A stretch of 5,542 nucleotides of DNA from Fen731 sp964354265 (GCA_964354265.1 CAYGYY010000111.1:1-5542), one strand, 5' to 3'. Shown: positions 1 to 5,401, counted from the first letter of the stretch. A program made the numbers and translations. The notes: generated from the sequence alone by a model not told the origin.

Positions 1-23
1 TAATATTTTAAAAGGAGGTTAGT

Positions 24-290
24 ATGCAAAGTAACAAACTATATGTAGGCAATTTAAACTATTCTGTAACCGATGAAGAACTGAAAAAGCTTTTTTCATC
101 ACATGGCCAAGTTCAAAAAGTCAATGTGATTGGAGATAAAGGTTTTGGATTTGTCGAGATGACAAATATATCAGAAGCAGAAAAAGCAAAAGAGGCTTTA
201 AACGGTACAGACTTTGAAGGTCGTAATCTAAGAATAGATGAAGCTCATCCTCAAAGAGAAAGAGAATACAGCGGTAACAGAAGATATTAA
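24..290 (+). CDS. Single-domain RRM RNA-binding protein
   Basis: This 88-residue protein is almost entirely one RNA recognition motif, the fold that binds single-stranded RNA on a beta-sheet surface. The RNP2 motif is LYVGNL at residues 6-11 and the RNP1 motif is KGFGFVEM at 39-46, with the aromatic positions Y7, F41 and F43 that stack on bases all present. The loop before RNP1 is very short: NVIGD runs straight into RNP1, without the Arg/Gly-rich stretch usual in cyanobacterial and eukaryotic RRMs. A charged tail (residues 75-88, rich in R, E and Y) follows the domain and could add RNA contacts. The start is set by a strong ribosome binding site, aaggaggt at 12-19. Its natural RNA targets cannot be told from sequence; related small RRM proteins are linked to stress or cold responses in other organisms, which is only a loose guide here. 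The promoter lies outside the window. Confidence 0.95.
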   Translation: MQSNKLYVGNLNYSVTDEELKKLFSSHGQVQKVNVIGDKGFGFVEMTNISEAEKAKEALNGTDFEGRNLRIDEAHPQREREYSGNRRY

Positions 291-330
291 ACCAGGCTTA
301 AATACCCGGTAACCTATTTTGATGATTAAA

Positions 331-358
331 AAGAGACCCCGTTATAGTGGGGTCTCTT
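331..358 (+). terminator. Perfect 10-bp hairpin after the RRM gene
   Basis: aagagacccc (331-340) pairs perfectly with ggggtctctt (349-358) around an 8-base loop. It lies 40 bases after the RRM stop codon and probably ends or protects the 3' end of that transcript. The T-run expected of a bacterial intrinsic terminator is weak on the plus strand (A-rich sequence follows), so it may instead be an RNA-stabilising or processing stem. Confidence 0.5.
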
Positions 359-536
359 AATAAAAAAACAATTCGAGATTTTTACTTCTTATTTTTAAGC
401 CCGAAAGTACAAAATTTTTAATTTGTCTTTTTACTCTACTTTTGAACCCTTAAAAGACACCATGAGCACTTGAAGAGTATCTAAAAATGGATAATATTTT
501 AAATTATAAACGAATTTGGCATTACGAGGAGGTAAT

Positions 537-656
537 ATGGATAAGAAAAAAAAGACTGACAAGATAGAAGAAAAAAATCCCGATGTTCTACTTCCACCTA
601 AAAAGAAGGCTACAAAGAAAAAGGGCAACAGGAAGGTAGGGAGACACAGAAAATAA
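537..656 (+). CDS. Small lysine-rich basic protein, 39 aa
   Basis: This is a short reading frame that length cut-offs tend to miss. It starts at ATG 537, only a few bases after a near-consensus ribosome binding site (gaggaggt, 526-533), and ends at TAA 654-656. By my count it has 14 Lys, 3 Arg and 1 His against 5 acidic residues, so it is strongly positive. The order is an acidic/basic N-terminal part, a VLLPP segment at about residues 17-21, then Lys clusters (KKKATKKK, 22-29) and a basic end (VGRHRK). There is no signal peptide or membrane segment. Such composition suits binding to nucleic acid or the ribosome, but I recognise no family and assign no function. The opposite strand is also open here, and its Phe-rich product is just the mirror of the A-rich Lys codons. 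The strong ribosome binding site is the main support. Confidence 0.6.
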   Translation: MDKKKKTDKIEEKNPDVLLPPKKKATKKKGNRKVGRHRK

Positions 657-668
657 TTTTTTCAGTCA

Positions 669-676
669 TTTATATA
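669..676 (+). promoter_or_regulatory. TATA-box-like element for the methyltransferase gene
   Basis: The octamer tttatata matches the archaeal TATA box consensus exactly. Transcription would start about 25 bases downstream, near 700, giving a leader of roughly 20 bases before ATG 722. No Shine-Dalgarno site is seen in that leader. No clear purine-rich BRE precedes the box, and chance matches are easy in AT-rich DNA. Confidence 0.4.
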
Positions 677-721
677 ATAAATTTAACAAAAATGTTAATA
701 ATAAAAACTTAATAATAAAAA

Positions 722-1570
722 ATGCATAGTAAAACAATACCATATTTAAAAACAAATCTGACGCCTATTAAGATTTTTTATAGGTTTATTGATACAGGCA
801 TCAATTTAATGAGGTCACTTGGAATATATAAAGTTATTTACAACATGTCATTGATTTTAATTAATTTTGTCAATAGGAAAAAATTATTAAAATTTTATTC
901 TCAATTTATTAAAAAAGATGATCTATGTTTCGATATCGGCGCCAACTTTGGTTTAAGGACTGAAATCTTTTTAAAGCTTGGCGCAAAGGTGGTTGCGGTA
1001 GAGCCTCAAGCTGTATGCATGCAAAAGCTGCAAAAAAAATATGGCAATAATGAAAAAGTCACCTTAATAAAAAAGGCAATCAGTGATAACCATGGAAAAG
1101 AAGAGCTTATGGTAAGTGACTCACATACGCTTTCATCCATGTCAAAAGAATGGATAGATAGTATAAAATCAAGCAGTATGTTTTTTGTTTCAACCCAGGC
1201 TTTTAAATGGCAAAAAACTGCTACTGTCGCCGTTACCACTTTAGACAGATTGATCTATAAATACGGAAAGCCAGCTTTTTGCAAGATTGATGTCGAAGGG
1301 TATGAATACAGGGTTATAAAAGGATTATCAGAGCCTATAAAGGCGGTTTCATTTGAATTTACACCTACACCAGAATTCATTTTATCAGCAATAAATATTG
1401 TAGAATATCTTGCTTCTATTGGTGAATTCCAATTTAATTATTCGTTTGGAGAGTCGATTTCGCTAGTTTTAAAAGGATGGGTTGAGTCTGAAGAGATTTC
1501 AAATATACTTTTAAACTTACCTAAAAAAACACCTGTTTCTGGTGATATCTATGCAAGAATTATTTCTTAA
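722..1570 (+). CDS. FkbM-family SAM-dependent methyltransferase
   Basis: This 282-residue protein is a class I S-adenosylmethionine methyltransferase of the FkbM type, a family that mostly O-methylates sugars or hydroxyl groups on polysaccharides, glycolipids and secondary metabolites. The SAM-binding motif I is CFDIGANFG at about residues 69-77. The acidic residue that usually holds the SAM ribose is E94 in VVAVEP. The FkbM hallmark KIDVEGYE occupies 188-195, just after the typical TTLDRL segment (172-177). An N-terminal extension of about 60 residues, basic and hydrophobic (LILINFV at 44-50), precedes the catalytic core and could sit at the membrane. I kept ATG 722: there is no ribosome binding site, but the TATA-like box upstream suits a short-leader transcript, and the later Met codons (30, 42) have no site either. 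No glycosyltransferase lies beside it, so the substrate is unknown. Confidence 0.85.
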   Translation: MHSKTIPYLKTNLTPIKIFYRFIDTGINLMRSLGIYKVIYNMSLILINFVNRKKLLKFYSQFIKKDDLCFDIGANFGLRTEIFLKLGAKVVAVEPQAVCMQKLQKKYGNNEKVTLIKKAISDNHGKEELMVSDSHTLSSMSKEWIDSIKSSSMFFVSTQAFKWQKTATVAVTTLDRLIYKYGKPAFCKIDVEGYEYRVIKGLSEPIKAVSFEFTPTPEFILSAINIVEYLASIGEFQFNYSFGESISLVLKGWVESEEISNILLNLPKKTPVSGDIYARIIS

Positions 1571-1584
1571 AACCCCTGTCATTT

Positions 1585-1640
1585 TCTTATTACAAGTTTA
1601 AGTATATCTCTTAAGTATTTTATAACTCGGCCTATAGACT
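1585..1640 (+). repeat. Diverged intergenic repeat, copy A
   Basis: Starting at tcttattacaa, this segment aligns with 3072-3125: the shared pieces are tcttattacaa, ttaa, atct followed by ttaagtattt, and ataact followed by ggc, in the same order and almost the same spacing. Both copies lie downstream of a gene on the same strand. Similarity is clear over about 35 bases and then fades. It may be the remains of an old duplication or of a dispersed element. Confidence 0.45.
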
Positions 1641-1786
1641 AACTCCACTTCTAAAAATACTTAAAAAATGTGTTTTGAAAGAACAAATTTTAGTATTAAA
1701 AACCAAAATTAAACACAAAATAAATGTTTTTAATTAACGCGAATCCCATAGTGTTCCCTGGAGAAATCGGGACTTTGTAAGGTTGG

Positions 1787-1806
1787 ATTATATCCTGTGA
1801 TATAAT
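1787..1806. promoter_or_regulatory. Operator-like palindrome over the reductase promoter
   Basis: attatatc (1787-1794) and gatataat (1799-1806) are perfect inverted 8-mers separated by ctgt. The 20-bp symmetric site overlaps TATA-like sequence (ttatatc, and tataat at 1801-1806) about 75 bases before the reductase start. A dimeric repressor bound here would cover the promoter. Which regulator is unknown; none is encoded in the window. Confidence 0.4.
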
Positions 1807-1845
1807 ACTAAAATGATATTTATTAATTATTTTTAATAAAAATTA

Positions 1846-1859
1846 ATACAAGCTTGTAT
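1846..1859. promoter_or_regulatory. 14-bp perfect palindrome before the ribosome binding site
   Basis: atacaagcttgtat is fully symmetric and ends 8 bases before the aggagg ribosome binding site of the reductase gene. It could be a second operator for a dimeric regulator, or a short stem in the leader, although with no loop it is better suited to protein binding. Confidence 0.4.
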
Positions 1860-1880
1860 CATATTTTAGGAGGATAAGAT

Positions 1881-2828
1881 ATGAATAAACGTAAATTTGG
1901 CAACAGTGATTTACAGGTTTCTCAATTAGGTCTTGGATGTATGGGAATGAGTGAATTTTATGGGTCTTATGATGATAATGAATCAATAAAAGTTATTCAT
2001 TACGCTATAGACAATGGTATTAACTTTTTTGATACTGCAGATATGTATGGCCAAGGGAAAAATGAAACCTTACTTGGAAAAGCTTTGAAGTATAAACGAG
2101 ATGATATTGTAATTGCTACAAAGTTTGGCGTTTTAAGAGGAGCAGATGGTTCATTTCCAGGACTTAATGGAAAACCTGAATATGTAAAACAAGCCTGTGA
2201 AAAGAGCTTACAAAGATTAGGTATTGATTATATCGATTTGTATTATCAACATAGAGTCGACCCTAATACACCCATTGAAGAAACTGTTGGTGCAATGTCT
2301 GCATTGGTAGAAGAAGGTAAAGTTAGATATCTTGGGTTATCCGAAGCTTCGGAGGAAATTATTAGAATAGCTCATATGGTGCATCCCATATCTGCAGTTC
2401 AAACCGAATATTCTTTATGGAGTAACGATTTGGAATCTGTAATTCCAGTTTGTAGAGAACTGGACATAGCCTTAGTTCCTTATAGTCCCCTAGGTAGAGG
2501 ATTTTTATCTGGAAAGTATAGATCGGCTGAAGATTTTGAAGAAGGTGATTTCAGACGGTATAATCCTAGATTTAGTGCAGAGAATTTTAGCAAGAATTTA
2601 GAGATCGTGAAGACAGTAGAAGAAATAGCTAAATCAAAATCTGCAACTCCTGCACAAATTGCACTTGCCTGGGTGATATCTAGGGGCGATGATGTGTTCC
2701 CTATCCCCGGTACAAAAAGAATTAAATTCCTGCAAGAAAATATTGAAGCGATTTCGATTTCACTTGATAAAACTGAAATTGAAAAATTAGACAAATTATA
2801 TAAATTAGTTTCAGGGGAAAGGTATTGA
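1881..2828 (+). CDS. Aldo/keto reductase
   Basis: This 315-residue protein is a cytoplasmic TIM-barrel oxidoreductase that reduces aldehydes or ketones with NAD(P)H. The catalytic tetrad is complete: D51 and Y56 in FDTADMYG, K81 in ATKFG and H124 in YYQHR. The C-terminal cofactor loop IPGTKR (275-280) has the basic residues that usually hold the 2'-phosphate, favouring NADPH. The opening LGLGCMGMSEFYG and the segment HRVDPNTPIEETVGAM place it in the widespread group close to AKR13 and the plant-type YakC-like reductases. ATG 1881 follows aggagg (1868-1873). The protein stops at GERY; relatives normally continue for about 10-15 residues beyond this motif, ending in something like a Met-rich helix and NR. 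The stop codon lies where the GC-rich palindromic sequence begins, so a small C-terminal loss is likely, but the active site is intact. The physiological substrate is unknown. Confidence 0.95.
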   Translation: MNKRKFGNSDLQVSQLGLGCMGMSEFYGSYDDNESIKVIHYAIDNGINFFDTADMYGQGKNETLLGKALKYKRDDIVIATKFGVLRGADGSFPGLNGKPEYVKQACEKSLQRLGIDYIDLYYQHRVDPNTPIEETVGAMSALVEEGKVRYLGLSEASEEIIRIAHMVHPISAVQTEYSLWSNDLESVIPVCRELDIALVPYSPLGRGFLSGKYRSAEDFEEGDFRRYNPRFSAENFSKNLEIVKTVEEIAKSKSATPAQIALAWVISRGDDVFPIPGTKRIKFLQENIEAISISLDKTEIEKLDKLYKLVSGERY

Positions 2829-2945
2829 TGGCAAATACAACTTCCGACAACAGCGGCTACGCGGTTCTACTCCCTTCGGTCGCTACACACAAATTACCTT
2901 ACGCTACGCTTCAGGCAACTTCGCATAGCCGATTTACAAGAACTT
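2829..2945. repeat. GC-rich palindromic element abutting the reductase stop
   Basis: From 2844 to 2931 the sequence is about 56% GC by my count, against a very AT-rich background. Its ends are near-perfect inverted repeats: agcggctacgcg (2852-2863) and cgcatagccgat (2922-2933), 10 of 12 positions, with the single core mismatch becoming a G-U pair in minus-strand RNA. Inside, gctac occurs three times (2856, 2882, 2903) and cttcgg/cttcag/cttcgc motifs recur. It has no reading frame that looks coding. The form suggests a mobile, non-autonomous repeat (MITE- or REP-like) or a structured RNA. I recognise the general style of such gene-end palindromic repeats but cannot name a family. Confidence 0.6.
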
Positions 2946-3071
2946 GCTTTTAGATCCCCAAAGTATAAATATAATAAGAGTTGTATATATTCCAAATGCT
3001 AGCAGGTATGATCCCCCTTGTGATAAAACAGCCCAGGGTTGATGACCGGAGTTTAAAGGGTCATGTAGTTA

Positions 3072-3125
3072 TCTTATTACAACCTTAAACACATCTTTTA
3101 AGTATTTTTAGACTATAACTTGGCT
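3072..3125 (+). repeat. Diverged intergenic repeat, copy B
   Basis: This is the partner of 1585-1640, starting at tcttattacaa and sharing ttaagtattt and the ataact...ggc end. Compared with copy A it has a short insertion (about 5 bases) after the ttaagtattt block. It lies downstream of the GC-rich element. Confidence 0.45.
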
Positions 3126-3135
3126 TCTGCCACAA

Positions 3136-3282
3136 TTACTTGAGCTCATTTTGAGATGTTTTTCCTAGACTGGATACAAATTTTGCAGCATCTTTTCCAG
3201 TTTGTAAGTAGTTTAAGAAATAATCAATGTATTTGTTTATAATAGGGTAGAGCCTAATAGTATTTTGTAGTGTTATCAAGTA
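3136..3282 (-). pseudogene. Possible C-terminal fragment of an unidentified protein
   Basis: Read on the minus strand, 47-48 codons are open to a TAA at 3136-3138. They give a protein-like sequence including IDYFLNYLQTGKDAAKF and then VSSLGKTSQNELK. There is no ATG and no ribosome binding site, and an in-frame stop (3283-3285) precedes it, so if real it is the tail of a gene whose front has been lost. I do not recognise the family. An open run of this length can occur by chance in AT-rich DNA, so this is tentative; the balanced composition is what makes it stand out. Confidence 0.3.
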
Positions 3283-3432
3283 TTAATAAAAGCATTTATT
3301 ATCAGATTAATTATTATGTCAAAGATATTATTAAATTAATGTATAAAAATAAAATTTCATAAATTAATATATATTTATATTGATAAATTTTTAAAATTAT
3401 GTTTAAATAAAATTATAAAATTAAATATTTAG

Positions 3433-3481
3433 TAGCTTTGATGCTTACTTTTAATTTGGGTGCTTTAAGTAAGCTTAGCTA
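3433..3481 (+). promoter_or_regulatory. Long two-part hairpin upstream of the SnoaL-like gene
   Basis: Two nested stems are visible: tagct (3433-3437) with agcta (3477-3481), and gcttactt (3443-3450) with aagtaagc (3467-3474), separated by a small asymmetric internal loop and closed by a 16-base loop. It begins immediately after the extreme AT tract and is followed 5 bases later by a terminator hairpin. The pair could be a structured leader, an attenuator, or the body of a small RNA ending at the terminator. Confidence 0.4.
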
Positions 3482-3486
3482 ACAGC

Positions 3487-3518
3487 AAAACCGACTAAAT
3501 GGGTCGGTTTTTTATTTT
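3487..3518 (+). terminator. Hairpin plus T-run terminator
   Basis: aaaaccgac (3487-3495) pairs perfectly with gtcggtttt (3503-3511) around a 7-base loop, and the T-run continues (3508-3513, then tttt 3515-3518). This is the classic intrinsic-terminator form. It ends only about 30 bases before the SnoaL-like start codon, so it stops something coming from upstream, or conditionally blocks entry into that gene. Confidence 0.6.
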
Positions 3519-3537
3519 AACCAAGAAAATATATAAA

Positions 3538-3545
3538 GAGGTGAT
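3538..3545 (+). promoter_or_regulatory. Ribosome binding site that fixes the SnoaL-like start
   Basis: gaggtgat matches the complement of the 16S rRNA 3' end and sits 4 bases before ATG 3550. It rules out the in-frame ATG at 3499, which lies inside the terminator loop. Confidence 0.75.
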
Positions 3546-3549
3546 TATA

Positions 3550-3993
3550 ATGTCTGAACAAGAAATGGAAAACACCATACGTAGTTTTGTTGATGCTTTA
3601 GAAAAAAAGGATGTAGAAAGAGCACTCTCTTTCTTTACTGATGATGCTACATGGTTTACTACACAAGGTACATTTACTGGAAAAGAACAAATTAAAAAAT
3701 ATGGTGAATGGCTAGCAAATTCTCTTACAGATATAAAATTTAGCGATGATGGGATAGGAATTATTGTTAAGGACAATAAAGCAGTATATCAGACTAAATA
3801 TAGTGCTGAATATAAGGGAACAATAATTAAAGTAGGCAATGTCTGCACATACGAGTTTAGCGGTGACAAGATAAAGAATCACTGGATTATCACTGATAGA
3901 CTTGCAATGGCTAAACAGGTTGCAAAGGGTCACCCTATAGCAGCAAGAGTTGTAAATAGCGTAATAGCAAGGACAGAGCAAGGCTTGCATTAA
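3550..3993 (+). CDS. SnoaL/NTF2-like fold protein
   Basis: This 147-residue protein has the pattern of the SnoaL-like (NTF2 cone-fold) superfamily: an N-terminal helix pair with FVDALEKKDVERALSFFTDD (about residues 13-32), then ATW leading into the first strand, a TGKEQIKKY helix, and alternating strands such as AVYQTKYSAEYKG, NVCTYEFSGDKI and NHWIITDR. Members are small pocket proteins acting as isomerases, cyclases, hydratases or ligand-binding proteins; the pocket residues vary so much that the activity cannot be read here. The last 25 or so residues (from MAKQVAKGHP) extend beyond the usual fold end and are basic. There is no signal peptide, so it is cytoplasmic. Start 3550 is chosen from its ribosome binding site. 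It appears monocistronic, with a terminator hairpin close upstream and a transposase remnant converging from downstream. Confidence 0.8.
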   Translation: MSEQEMENTIRSFVDALEKKDVERALSFFTDDATWFTTQGTFTGKEQIKKYGEWLANSLTDIKFSDDGIGIIVKDNKAVYQTKYSAEYKGTIIKVGNVCTYEFSGDKIKNHWIITDRLAMAKQVAKGHPIAARVVNSVIARTEQGLH

Positions 3994-4380
3994 TCTATAA
4001 TAATAATTAAATAGGGCTTCACGAAATTAAAAATTCGGTAGAAAGCTTTTAACAAACCGAATTTTATTAGGTTCTTTGACAAATGAGGAAAATAGGCGAC
4101 AGCCAGTACAGTAATATGGGATATGGTGCAGAGATTTGCAGTAGCGGTGAGTCCAACCACCGAGGGTTTTTGCATAAGTATTGAAAGAAGTCTTGAAAAT
4201 ACTCTTTCACTACTTGTTCTCCTGTTAAGATCCCTTTTAAAGGATTCGGATCCATAGTCAATATTTGCCCTAATATTTTCATCCACATCCACTACCTTCT
4301 ACAAAACCGGGATGGAGCCAGGGGCAATATGGATGGTCTTTAGAAAACTTTTTTGATCCCTTTATAGGACGGACAAACTT
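3990..4380 (-). pseudogene. Decayed C-terminal remnant of a DDE transposase
   Basis: On the minus strand the first part reads KFVRPIKGSKKF followed by SKDHPYCP (4380 to about 4321). The frame then shifts by one base near 4320-4325 and meets an in-frame TAG (4299-4301), after which it continues as KVVDVDENIRANIDYG, then SESFKRDLNRRTSSERVFSR. This matches the C-terminal part of IS4/IS1182/IS5-like transposases, where the third catalytic acid is the E of SSERVFSR. The signature Y(2)R(3)E is nearly kept but its Tyr is Leu here (LNRRTSSE). The tail ILTVLAVAYFPHL-like hydrophobic segment is also typical. The N-terminal half with the other two catalytic Asp residues is absent, so the element is dead. 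The frame remains open to 3990, overlapping the last bases of the SnoaL-like gene; the true transposase end is probably near 4030-4070. Confidence 0.7.
4030..4065. repeat. 10-bp hairpin at the end of the transposase remnant
   Basis: aaaattcggt (4030-4039) and accgaatttt (4056-4065) are perfect inverted 10-mers around a 16-base loop. It sits at the 3' end of the transposase remnant, so it could be the remnant's terminator or a structured end of the insertion sequence. No matching terminal repeat is seen at the other side. Confidence 0.5.
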
Positions 4381-4481
4381 ATGGTGTTTTAAATTTATTA
4401 TAAACAAAAAATATAGTTTGTTTTGCTAATATTTTATAGTTCTAGCTACATGTTTTAACAAGAAGCAAAATAAGAAATTTG

Positions 4482-4889
4482 TTAATTTTCAAATTTAAAA
4501 TCAGCAATTTTATAAATTTCTCCCAATAGATTGAACTTAATCATGACCTTTAATTTGGGGTTTTTTGAATATTCAGTAAAAAAATAAGCGGTTGTAGTCC
4601 TGTTTTCTTTATTTGAGCTAATAAATTCAACTGAATATATTTTGTAATCACCATATTTTTCTTTAACGGCATTTACTAATTTATTGAATTCTTCTTCTGT
4701 AAATTTCTCTTCCAAATCATTATCCATGTCGCTCTTAAAATTTTCGTAGTTGCCTGAATCAATAGACTCCAACAAATTTTGAAGCATACCATTTCCATAG
4801 TTTTTTACATTACCGCAAGCAGAAACAATAACGGAGATAAGAATAAATATAATTAGTAATGAAGCGAAAATAATTTTTCTATTAGACAT
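4482..4889 (-). CDS. DUF3887-like lipoprotein
   Basis: This 135-residue protein has a signal peptide (basic SNRKI, then a hydrophobic stretch 6-22) ending in the lipobox VSAC with Cys25. It is therefore likely exported, lipid-modified on that Cys, and anchored on the outer face of the cytoplasmic membrane. The mature part has a helical front (LLESIDSGNYENFKSDM, about 38-54), then FTEEEFNKLVNAVKEKYGDY, and a strand-rich end (IYSVEFISS, TTTAYFFTEY, LKVMIKFNLLGEIYKI). This is the pattern of the DUF3887 family, small NTF2-like or cystatin-like extracytoplasmic domains of unknown function. No Shine-Dalgarno site precedes the ATG, but an AT-rich TATA-like box at about 4911-4920 lies 25-30 bases upstream, fitting a leaderless transcript. 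It diverges from the membrane protein gene with 92 bases between them. Confidence 0.75.
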   Translation of the reverse strand: MSNRKIIFASLLIIFILISVIVSACGNVKNYGNGMLQNLLESIDSGNYENFKSDMDNDLEEKFTEEEFNKLVNAVKEKYGDYKIYSVEFISSNKENRTTTAYFFTEYSKNPKLKVMIKFNLLGEIYKIADFKFEN

Positions 4890-4910
4890 TCGTATAAAGA
4901 TTTTTATTTT

Positions 4911-4936
4911 ATTATAATATTAAGTTATTATATATT
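4911..4936. promoter_or_regulatory. Divergent TATA-like promoters
   Basis: The 92-base gap between divergent genes holds a TATA-like box for the minus-strand lipoprotein (attataatat, 4911-4920) and one for the plus-strand membrane protein (ttatatatt, 4928-4936). The distances to the start codons allow a leaderless transcript leftward and a short leader (about 20 bases) rightward. Neither gene has a Shine-Dalgarno site. In a bacterium, tataat at 4913-4918 could instead be a -10 box. Confidence 0.4.
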
Positions 4937-4981
4937 CTATAAAAATAATTTAACTCATTCAAAAATCATAAAATAAAAATA

Positions 4982-5401
4982 ATGGCAATATCGCTAGACG
5001 ATAATAATCCAGACAATAACAGTAATGTAAAAAAGTATTTGGCTGGAATAAGAATTTGGTCCTGGATTGCAATAGTATTAACTTCAATAATTTTTATTAT
5101 ATCCATATTTATACTGGCATGGACACTTCACAGTATGAGCATTCTTCATCCATCTCCAGATGTAATTTATCCTCCCTTTTTAATACCGGGTTCAATTTTT
5201 GGAATAATTGTTGGGGCTGCAGTAATTACACTGTACGCAATAACAATTTTCGGAATTAACAAGAGAAAGAAATTCTCTGTAAAGCTTATTAGAGCACTTT
5301 TAATTTTAACAATGCTTTCCTTTCCTATAGGAACTGTTATAGGTGCCCTTTTGTTAAGAAGAATAAATAACCCAATTGTGAAATTGTATTTAAGCAGCTA
5401 A
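4982..5401 (+). CDS. Small integral membrane protein, three TM helices
   Basis: This 139-residue protein starts with a polar, Asp/Asn-rich segment (residues 1-18) and then has three hydrophobic spans at about 24-50 (starting IWSWIAIVL), 66-93 (including GIIVGAAVITLYAI) and 101-122 (ending PIGTVIGALLL). A Pro-rich loop (HPSPDVIYPP, about 56-65) separates spans 1 and 2, and a basic loop (NKRKKF) spans 2 and 3, which by the positive-inside rule is probably cytoplasmic. The end, RRINNPIVKLYL, resembles the conserved tail of small multi-TM families (DUF4064-like) in which N-P-x-V-K-x-Y closes the protein. The function is unknown. There is no Shine-Dalgarno site. Divergent placement beside a lipoprotein gene suggests, but does not show, a shared envelope-related role or shared regulation. 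Confidence 0.75.
   Translation: MAISLDDNNPDNNSNVKKYLAGIRIWSWIAIVLTSIIFIISIFILAWTLHSMSILHPSPDVIYPPFLIPGSIFGIIVGAAVITLYAITIFGINKRKKFSVKLIRALLILTMLSFPIGTVIGALLLRRINNPIVKLYLSS

Larger units (their letters stand above)
1571..1880. other. 310-base spacer before the reductase gene
   Basis: No gene is supported here. The first part (about 1585-1640) is a diverged copy of sequence at 3072-3125. The stretch 1738-1786 is visibly richer in GC than its surroundings and resembles nothing I recognise. The last 100 bases hold the reductase promoter region with two palindromes and the ribosome binding site aggagg (1868-1873). Confidence 0.6.
2946..3432. other. Long spacer of decayed and AT-rich sequence
   Basis: No intact gene is supported. 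In order, it has an unassigned stretch with a small stem atgacc/ggtcat (3042-3047 with 3059-3064), the second copy of the intergenic repeat (3072-3125), a possible gene fragment on the minus strand (3136-3282), and an extreme AT tract (3301-3430) with only 9 G or C bases in 130. Confidence 0.6.

Noticed and set aside
431..628. 65-residue minus-strand reading frame rich in Phe
   Set aside because: It is the mirror image of the Lys-rich small gene on the plus strand and has no ribosome binding site or domain-like sequence.
2480..2794. 104-residue minus-strand reading frame inside the reductase gene
   Set aside because: It lies wholly antisense to a gene with an intact catalytic tetrad and shows no recognisable domain.
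3499..3549. Longer N-terminus for the SnoaL-like protein from ATG 3499
   Set aside because: That ATG lies inside the terminator loop and has no ribosome binding site, whereas ATG 3550 has gaggtgat 4 bases upstream.
3495..3990. Two minus-strand reading frames (93 and 92 residues) opposite the SnoaL-like gene
   Set aside because: They are antisense shadows with no start signals; the plus strand has a good ribosome binding site and a family pattern.
4067..4288. 73-residue minus-strand reading frame starting MWMKILGQ
   Set aside because: It is the wrong frame of the transposase remnant; the neighbouring frame carries the transposase signature.
5056..5259. 67-residue plus-strand reading frame within the membrane protein gene
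   Set aside because: It is a frame-shifted shadow of the three-TM protein, rich in Asn and Ser without any domain pattern.
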